Part shown: positions 58,817 to 64,000 of the stretch, piece by piece | Layout: each line of letters begins with the position of its first letter | Position numbering within the stretch: the stretch's first letter is position 1 | Source: Pseudovibrio sp. Alg231-02 | GTDB lineage: Bacteria > Pseudomonadota > Alphaproteobacteria > Rhizobiales > Stappiaceae | DNA: 64,000 nt | NCBI RefSeq assembly: GCF_900143565.1 | Contig: NZ_FREX01000009.1 | Coordinates: 124,001-188,000, forward strand | Direction of reading: 5' to 3' | The notes under the pieces: generated by a model | Told to the model about the DNA's origin: nothing | Databases searched by the model: none | The model's input: the letters and a program-made list of their open reading frames with translations, nothing else | Made by a program: the position numbers and the translations under genes

Positions 58817-60691
58817 ATGACAAAACAATCACGGGTTCCTGAAGAGAACGCCCGCACTAGTCTTGTTGACCAGCTGCTCTCCACCAACATCATCGACAAG
58901 CATCAGGAAAATAAGCGCTTATTCAGGCGCAGACTGATCTTTGGAGGGCTCGTTCTAACCTCTTTAGCAGTGTTGACCACCATCATGTCACTCACACTGT
59001 TCCTCAACGGTTTTGCCCTTTCAAAAGTCGTGATGCTTCTCGCATTTCTGGTAACCTTACCATGGCTCGTCATCGGTTTCTGGCATGCTGTCATTGGCTT
59101 GATGCTCATGAGATTTTCTTCAAATTCCACCGCTCAGGTATACGCTGGCACGCCGCTGGGTACACTTGACCTAAAAAAGCCTTTGCAGAATAAGCAAACC
59201 GCCTTGCTTTCCTGCGTGCGAAACGAAGATTCACCTGAAGTGGCTGCGAAGCTGGAAGCGATGCTTCAAGATCTGGATCGTCTGGAAAAACTCAACGGCT
59301 TCTCTCTCTATATCCTGAGTGACAGCAATGATCCTGAGCATATCCGGCAAGAAATGCGGGAGTTCTCCCTACTGCGGGCACGATGGCAAAATCGGATTGA
59401 AGTGCTTTATCGTAGACGTGAAAAGAATACCGGCTTCAAAGCAGGAAATGTCGAAGATTTCTGCCGCAACTGGGGGACACGGCATGAATATGCGATCACG
59501 CTGGATGCTGATAGCTTCCTCTCAGCAGAATCCCTATGCCACCTTGTAAGCAAAATGAATGCAAATCCGCGTCTGGGTATTTTGCAAACACTTGTTCTGG
59601 GACTTTCAACCAACTCGTTCTTCACCCGTGTTTTCCAATGGGGTATGCGTTTGGGAATGCGCTCCTACACGCTTGGCGCAGCGTGGTGGCAAGGCTCGTC
59701 AGGTCCGTATTGGGGACACAATGCGATTTTTCGCATAAAGCCCTTCACGCAGTTCTGCATGCTGGAGCCTCTGCCAGGAAATGACGCATTGAGCGGCCCG
59801 ATCCTCAGTCATGATCAGGTTGAAGCTGCGATGATGGCAGACGCGGGCTATGAGGTGCGCGTATGGCCGGTAGAAGGTGGCAGCTATGAAGAAAACCCAC
59901 CTCATTTGATCGAGTTTATCCGCAGAGATCTGCGCTGGTGTCACGGAAACCTTCAGTACTTTAAGTTGCTCAGAGAGCCCGGGTTTAAGCTTTTGGGACG
60001 AATCCAACTTGGCCTTGCAATCCTCATGTTTGCTGGCTCTCCGGCATGGCTCGTTTTTATCGCAATGGCGATTTTAACCGCATCTGTTTCCGCGCCCGAG
60101 ACGATAACATTCGATCCGTTTTACGGCACGATCCTGATTGTGGCCATCATGAGCATGGTCTTTGCACCCAAACTTGCGACGCTTGCCCATGTCCTGACAG
60201 TTCGGAACGAACGCCGGGATTATGGCGGCTCTTTCTCGGTGTTTGTCAGTGCATTCTTCGAGCTGGTCTATTCCATGTTGCTAGCACCAGTCATGGCAAT
60301 TGCGCACAGCATCTTTATTGCACAACTGTTCGCAGGACGAAAAACGCAATGGGGAGGGCAGGAAAGACAACCCCATGGTATTCCGTTCCTTTTGGCAGTG
60401 AAGAAGTTCTGGCCCCAAACTCTTTTCGGCCTTTGCGGTGTGATTTGGATGATGGATTATACCTTTGCAGATACGTGGCTTCTGCTTCCGGTAATCCTTG
60501 GACCATTGCTAACAATACCGTTTGCAATGATCACCTCAAAACCAGCGCTCGGTATGTACTTTAAACACTCCGGACTTTGGCTGTTGCCTGAAGAAAAGAA
60601 AACACCGCTTGAACTGCAAGGCCTCAATAAAGAGCAGCGCCGTGTAGAGTTGGAACTTGCCAAGGCAAACCGAGCTGCGGTCACGCGATAA
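58817..60691 (+). CDS. opgH: Glucans biosynthesis glucosyltransferase H (OpgH/MdoH)
   Basis: 624 residues with two N-terminal and about four to six C-terminal membrane helices around a cytoplasmic GT2 domain. GT2 landmarks: LSCVRNEDSPEVAAKLEAML, KNTGFKAGNVEDFCRNWG, the DxD in AITLDADSFLS and the RRDLRWCHGNLQ motif that replaces QxxRW in OpgH. It makes the beta-1,2-linked backbone of osmoregulated periplasmic glucans from UDP-glucose at the inner membrane. OpgG and OpgD are not in this window. Divergent from the pterin-like operon; followed by a terminator. Confidence 0.93.
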   Translation: MTKQSRVPEENARTSLVDQLLSTNIIDKHQENKRLFRRRLIFGGLVLTSLAVLTTIMSLTLFLNGFALSKVVMLLAFLVTLPWLVIGFWHAVIGLMLMRFSSNSTAQVYAGTPLGTLDLKKPLQNKQTALLSCVRNEDSPEVAAKLEAMLQDLDRLEKLNGFSLYILSDSNDPEHIRQEMREFSLLRARWQNRIEVLYRRREKNTGFKAGNVEDFCRNWGTRHEYAITLDADSFLSAESLCHLVSKMNANPRLGILQTLVLGLSTNSFFTRVFQWGMRLGMRSYTLGAAWWQGSSGPYWGHNAIFRIKPFTQFCMLEPLPGNDALSGPILSHDQVEAAMMADAGYEVRVWPVEGGSYEENPPHLIEFIRRDLRWCHGNLQYFKLLREPGFKLLGRIQLGLAILMFAGSPAWLVFIAMAILTASVSAPETITFDPFYGTILIVAIMSMVFAPKLATLAHVLTVRNERRDYGGSFSVFVSAFFELVYSMLLAPVMAIAHSIFIAQLFAGRKTQWGGQERQPHGIPFLLAVKKFWPQTLFGLCGVIWMMDYTFADTWLLLPVILGPLLTIPFAMITSKPALGMYFKHSGLWLLPEEKKTPLELQGLNKEQRRVELELAKANRAAVTR

Positions 60692-60739
60692 AAGAATAAG
60701 CTGAAGGTGGTGAGAGCCGTCAGGTTTCCAGGAAAAAGC

Positions 60740-60770
60740 CGGTTGCGTAAATAGCACGCAACCGATTTTC
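60740..60770 (+). terminator. Terminator of opgH
   Basis: Perfect 9-bp stem CGGTTGCGT (60740-60748) and ACGCAACCG (60756-60764), then ATTTTC. Confidence 0.8.
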
Positions 60771-60806
60771 TGATTTCTAGGTTTCTATTGAACTGGCAAA
60801 GCTACA

Positions 60807-60906
60807 GCGTATCTCCGAAAAGTGGAAGCCGGTTTTCAGATAAAGATACACAAAAACAAAGACTAAAGCAGTTCAGGTGTTCCAACTTAAATGCGAACTG
60901 CTTTAG
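60807..60906. repeat. Two-hairpin intergenic repeat, copy 2
   Basis: Same structure as the copy at 13003-13092: GTATCTCCGAAAAGTGGAAG, then GGTTTTCAGATAAAGATAC, then an inverted repeat CTAAAGCAGTTC (60863-60874) with GAACTGCTTTAG (60895-60906). It lies between the convergent opgH and opgC-like genes. Its right end reaches over the last bases of the opgC-like gene and includes its stop codon (60903-60905). Confidence 0.8.
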
Positions 60907-62054
60907 GAAGCTGGTTTTTCCTTTGGCTTTCTCCATGGCTCACCCTTAAACCATGCCACGGTATAGGCGACGGCAATTAAGCCTGCAAAACCAAGCAAGT
61001 TTGCCATGATTCCACCTGTGACCGTGCCTTTCAAACCGAGCTCATCCCGGAAGATTGCAATGCCCTGCGCAAGAATGAGGCTTGCAAGGAAAACAGCGAG
61101 AGACTGTTGGCCTACCTTCTTGATGACCCGGACAACTTTGCCACCAAAACCGCCCATGAGCAGCCGTTGCCCGCCTTCTCCAACAGCTACCCACGCCACA
61201 TAAGCAAGGGCTAGGAAGTGGATGTAGCGCAGGAGGCCCATCTCGGATTTTACGGTGAGGTCGCTGATATCATTTGCAATTCTGCGGAGCTCAGGCACCT
61301 CATTGAGAATGCGGAAGTAAGCAAACGGAATCGTAAGAATAATAATCGAGGCGCTCAGGAACAAGAGACGTTTCTTGACTGGAGGAGCCGGAATCCAGCC
61401 CTTGATGAAGGCAAATCCAGTAAAGAACAGCAACTGCCATGCAAATGGATTGAAGAACCAACGGCGATCGGACCATGGCTCAGCAGGGAAATCCACCAGT
61501 CGGAAGGTTGCGATCAGCCAAAATGCAATGATGATTGCTGCAACCGCACCTCGTCCGGCCTTGTAATAGGCAATCATGATCACCGGCAACATCGCAAGGA
61601 TCACCAGATACATTGGCAGAATATCGAAGTAGTTCGGCACATAGGTAAGGGTCAGCAAACCTGGCAGCTGGAAGATCGGATCTTCGAAGAAGTGCCAAAG
61701 GTTCAGCTTCCCGACATAGTCGTCGCTGGTCCAGCCGTTGATTTGCAGGAAGGCAAGCATGCCCGCAACGGCGAGGAACAGGCAGATATGGGCCCAATAA
61801 ACTTGCCAGACGCGATAAAGAACACGCGCGCTGCCCATGACCAGGCCATGCAGTTCAAAGACGCGCCCGAAGGCAATTGCGGAGGCCATGCCAGAGCAAA
61901 ACACAAATATCTCGGTTGCATCGGAGAACCCGAAACGCGCCGGAATCCAAAGAGCCCACCCGTTTGCAGGAAGGTGGGCTATGAAGATGATGAACATTGC
62001 GATCCCTCGAAAAAAATCGAGGCGTGGATCTCTTGGTCGGCTGGCCGTTTTCAT
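60903..62054 (-). CDS. opgC: OpgC-like membrane acyltransferase
   Basis: 383 residues from the ATG at 62054 (MKTASRPRDPRLDFFRGIAM); the frame is open further upstream to 62183 but that part overlaps the preceding gene and lacks family features. About ten membrane helices. The RLDFFRGIAMFIIFIAHLPA opening with DFFRG and the nearby His fits the OpgC_C family; the fungal-like acyltransferase 3 pattern continues with FGFSDATEIFVFCSGMASAI. OpgC proteins add succinyl groups to periplasmic glucans in Rhodobacter. The adjacent opgH supports that role. The stop codon lies in the intergenic repeat. Confidence 0.85.
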   Translation of the reverse strand: MKTASRPRDPRLDFFRGIAMFIIFIAHLPANGWALWIPARFGFSDATEIFVFCSGMASAIAFGRVFELHGLVMGSARVLYRVWQVYWAHICLFLAVAGMLAFLQINGWTSDDYVGKLNLWHFFEDPIFQLPGLLTLTYVPNYFDILPMYLVILAMLPVIMIAYYKAGRGAVAAIIIAFWLIATFRLVDFPAEPWSDRRWFFNPFAWQLLFFTGFAFIKGWIPAPPVKKRLLFLSASIIILTIPFAYFRILNEVPELRRIANDISDLTVKSEMGLLRYIHFLALAYVAWVAVGEGGQRLLMGGFGGKVVRVIKKVGQQSLAVFLASLILAQGIAIFRDELGLKGTVTGGIMANLLGFAGLIAVAYTVAWFKGEPWRKPKEKPAS

Positions 62055-62154
62055 AGGGGTCGGCGGTATACTGTGCTGGTTCACGATGTCTCTGAAACTA
62101 AAAACTATAGATGATGAAATGCAGCTCCGAAATCCCCCGAAGCTGCACCTCCAT

Positions 62155-63540
62155 TTATCCCATACGGAATCGTAGGTGTTCACTTTGCATGAGGTCGGTG
62201 GCTTCCGTCATGCGAGTTGCTTGAGCCATGCGGGTTTCACCATAGGTGTCTGATCCGCCTCTCAAGCGTGTGCGCTCATCAATCATCCGTTTTGCTTCCT
62301 GGCAAAGGCCAGCGCGCAAAGCGGCTTCAATGGTGAGGCGTTCAAATACATCACGCTGAGCATGACTGCCACCAACGGTACGCAGCAGCGGGCGTGCTTC
62401 TGCGAGGTGGTGGTAAGCGCTGAAGTAATTGCCGTTCTTGAACTGCATCAATCCAGATGCTGTTGGAGAACCGGCTGTTTTGGTCACGAGACCCATCTCG
62501 TTGGTGTCTTGTTCGCCAAATGTGCGCATTCGAGTCAACAGGCGGTCAGAGGACTGACGACGGTTGTCTCCCAGCAGAGCAAGCATGTAGTGCAAGTCTG
62601 CGAAAACATTACAGGAATCGTCGACACGCTTTTCGCTGATGCTCGCCAGCTCTTCCCAGCGGTTACCTACCTTGATGCCCTCAAGCTCAAGGCGAACCAG
62701 CATGGAAGCTGCGTTGGAGATATCGCGATAATCGTCTGTGTGATCTTTACGGAACTTTTGGTCATAGAGCTCGAAAACACGCTCAACATTGCCACGATCA
62801 AGGTGCAGCAGCGCAAGGTGCCACCAAACGTGATAACCAAAGTTGTTGCAGTGTTCCCAAGCCTTTGGCTGGTCATCAAGCCATTTGATGCCTTCTTCGG
62901 TCTGGCCGGTCATGTCCAGCACGTGGGCAACTGCATGCAGGCCCCAGGCATCATCATGTTGAAAAGCAACGGCTTCTTTGCCGATCCGTTCAGCCCGGTC
63001 AAAATCACCAGTCTCTTCCAGCGCAAAGGAGTAACAACCGTGTACATAGCCTTTTGCGATATGGTCGTCTTCATAAGACGAGATCACACCTTCAATCGAG
63101 GAGCGCATGCGGGATGGCTGGCCAAGAACGAAGCGAATAGCGTGGACGAGCTTCAGAAGGAATGCATCGCGTGGGTATTTAAGAAGCAGTTCGTCAAGGC
63201 GATCAGCAGACTTGGTCGGCGTACCCTGAAGCCAGTCATTCAAAGCTTCAACAACAGCTTCTTCACGGTCCGTAATCTGTGTATCTCTGCGGCATTTATC
63301 AGCAATTGCATAAGCTTCAAAAGCAGTTGCTGTCATTTCGCGTCTGCCAAGCAGTAGGCAGAACAGGCCACGCGCGGCTTGAGCCAGAGCGAAGTCTGGA
63401 TCGGCCTCCAGTGTTTTCGCAAGATGCTCCGGCGTTGCAGCACTATGTGCCAAAAACGCAAGAATAGTGTTGTTCCAGTGTGTTAATGCACTCTTATCGG
63501 AGAGTGTTACCGTGTATTCGAACTGGTCATCAATGCGCAT
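62155..63540 (-). CDS. Tetratricopeptide-like (TTC38 family) protein
   Basis: 461 residues, soluble, mostly helical. It contains repeated TPR-like pairs (ALAQAARGLFCLLLGRREMT, DDAWGLHAVAHVLDMTGQTE, NGNYFSAYHHLAEARPLL) and the pattern HNFGYHVWWHLALLHLDRG (here NNFGYHVWWHLALLHLDRG) that is typical of TTC38 proteins, conserved from bacteria to mammals with no fixed function. 100 bases separate it from the downstream opgC-like gene on the same strand. No signal peptide. Confidence 0.85.
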   Translation of the reverse strand: MRIDDQFEYTVTLSDKSALTHWNNTILAFLAHSAATPEHLAKTLEADPDFALAQAARGLFCLLLGRREMTATAFEAYAIADKCRRDTQITDREEAVVEALNDWLQGTPTKSADRLDELLLKYPRDAFLLKLVHAIRFVLGQPSRMRSSIEGVISSYEDDHIAKGYVHGCYSFALEETGDFDRAERIGKEAVAFQHDDAWGLHAVAHVLDMTGQTEEGIKWLDDQPKAWEHCNNFGYHVWWHLALLHLDRGNVERVFELYDQKFRKDHTDDYRDISNAASMLVRLELEGIKVGNRWEELASISEKRVDDSCNVFADLHYMLALLGDNRRQSSDRLLTRMRTFGEQDTNEMGLVTKTAGSPTASGLMQFKNGNYFSAYHHLAEARPLLRTVGGSHAQRDVFERLTIEAALRAGLCQEAKRMIDERTRLRGGSDTYGETRMAQATRMTEATDLMQSEHLRFRMG

Positions 63541-64000
63541 GGATGCGACCCGTGGTTGAGGCGACCAGTATTTCGTGCAATGTGCAATCGCTTATGAGAT
63601 AAGCCATTGGGTTTACATTACTAACGACACAGGTCTGCCAGGAAATCTGTTGATCAGAACCCTTTCAAAACTGGCGATGACGTTCAACACACAAAATGGT
63701 GTTTAATATCAGCAAGCTTTGTTTATGTAGAAAATATAGTTCAACCTCATGAAGAAATAGAAAACACTATTCTATTCACTAAGAAAAAATATGCGTCAAA
63801 TAGAAGCTTACCTGTAAAAATCTACTATTATTAATAGTGATAATAAGTAAGATTTTAGATATTAAGTTCTATTATACCAGTATTTATTACCTTGTGATAA
63901 TCTTCTGTTTGTCGGATGAAATAGTGTTCACTGCTTCTTGATTTTCTAGTTAGTCCCCACTGTGTAATGTCCTTACTCCAATTGAGACTAAGTACGTGGC
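63541..64000. other. AT-rich intergenic region at the right edge
   Basis: 460 bases without a supported gene. A nested dyad is present: AAAATCT (63817-63823) with AGATTTT (63850-63856), enclosing ACTATT-ATT-AATAGT (63824-63838). The A+T content is visibly higher than in the adjacent coding DNA. It may be the promoter region of a gene beyond the window or the edge of acquired DNA. Confidence 0.45.

Noticed and set aside
57725-58828. Longer version of the MDR dehydrogenase starting at 58828
   Set aside because: It would overlap the divergent opgH start and adds 42 hydrophobic, non-family residues; the TTG at 58702 has a good ribosome site.
61218-62114. 298-codon plus-strand frame
   Set aside because: Antisense to the opgC-like gene, with Gln/Glu/His/Asn-rich composition expected from the complement of membrane-helix codons.
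60903-62183. Longer opgC-like protein starting at GTG 62183
   Set aside because: The extra N-terminus overlaps the end of the TTC38-like gene and lacks family features; the membrane-protein homology begins just after the ATG at 62054.
62362-63357. 331-codon plus-strand frame
   Set aside because: Antisense to the TTC38-like gene, no motifs, no ribosome site.
1-64000. Insertion sequences, prophage, CRISPR arrays, tRNA or rRNA genes
   Set aside because: No transposase, integrase, phage structural gene, spaced direct-repeat array or cloverleaf was recognised on either strand by reading; a tRNAscan-SE run could overturn the tRNA part.

Overview
The window reads like chromosomal DNA of a marine alphaproteobacterium, probably close to Pseudovibrio or another Stappiaceae/Rhodobacterales-type organism. 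This is an inference from gene content: arginase, ornithine cyclodeaminase and Lrp; OpgH/OpgC glucan genes; an alphaproteobacterial CbiG-CobJ fusion; a rhizobial-style two-hairpin intergenic repeat; and a type III secretion chaperone/effector-like pair. No rRNA, tRNA, CRISPR array or insertion sequence was recognised. Coding density is high, with about 55 supported genes.

Layout. 1-1.4 kb: 3' end of an FkbM-type methyltransferase in AT-rich DNA, then an orphan helical protein. 1.5-12 kb: arginine catabolism with a divergent Lrp regulator, an MDR oxidoreductase with a divergent LysR, purine nucleoside phosphorylase with a divergent Crp-like regulator, a Tat-exported bicupin oxalate decarboxylase, an AraC-type regulator and a VOC protein. 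12-23 kb: accessory region with a flavin-binding-fold protein, twin lipoproteins with acidic inserts, a 1214-residue coiled-coil protein with internal duplication, phosphatidylserine decarboxylase, a PhyH dioxygenase, and an 882-residue putative type III effector behind its putative CesT-like chaperone. 23-30 kb: MATE transporter, AraC regulator, glycerate 2-kinase, trans-3-hydroxy-L-proline dehydratase, YqaA-type membrane protein, GntR regulator.

30-35 kb holds ubiT-ubiU-ubiV (oxygen-independent ubiquinone hydroxylation) facing ubiD-ubiX, with an Fnr-like site between them. 35-42 kb: a small cysteine-rich exported protein, an aspartate racemase family enzyme, gamma-glutamyltransferase, an MFS exporter, guanine deaminase and an ACT-domain protein. 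42-53 kb is a corrin-ring cluster in three transcription units. CbiX, CbiG and CbiD point to the early-cobalt, oxygen-independent route; no CobG, CobF or CobN is present here. With ubiTUV this suggests cofactor supply suited to low oxygen.

53-58.7 kb is the least explained part. A RibD-reductase-like gene and a NUDIX gene lie beside a tightly overlapping operon encoding an MDR dehydrogenase, a divergent 6-pyruvoyltetrahydropterin-synthase-like protein that lacks the usual catalytic residues, a GT4 glycosyltransferase and a methyltransferase. It may make a modified, glycosylated pterin or pyrimidine compound. 58.8-63.5 kb: OpgH and OpgC (osmoregulated periplasmic glucans), separated by the second copy of the intergenic repeat, and a TTC38-like helical-repeat protein. 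The window ends in AT-rich noncoding DNA.
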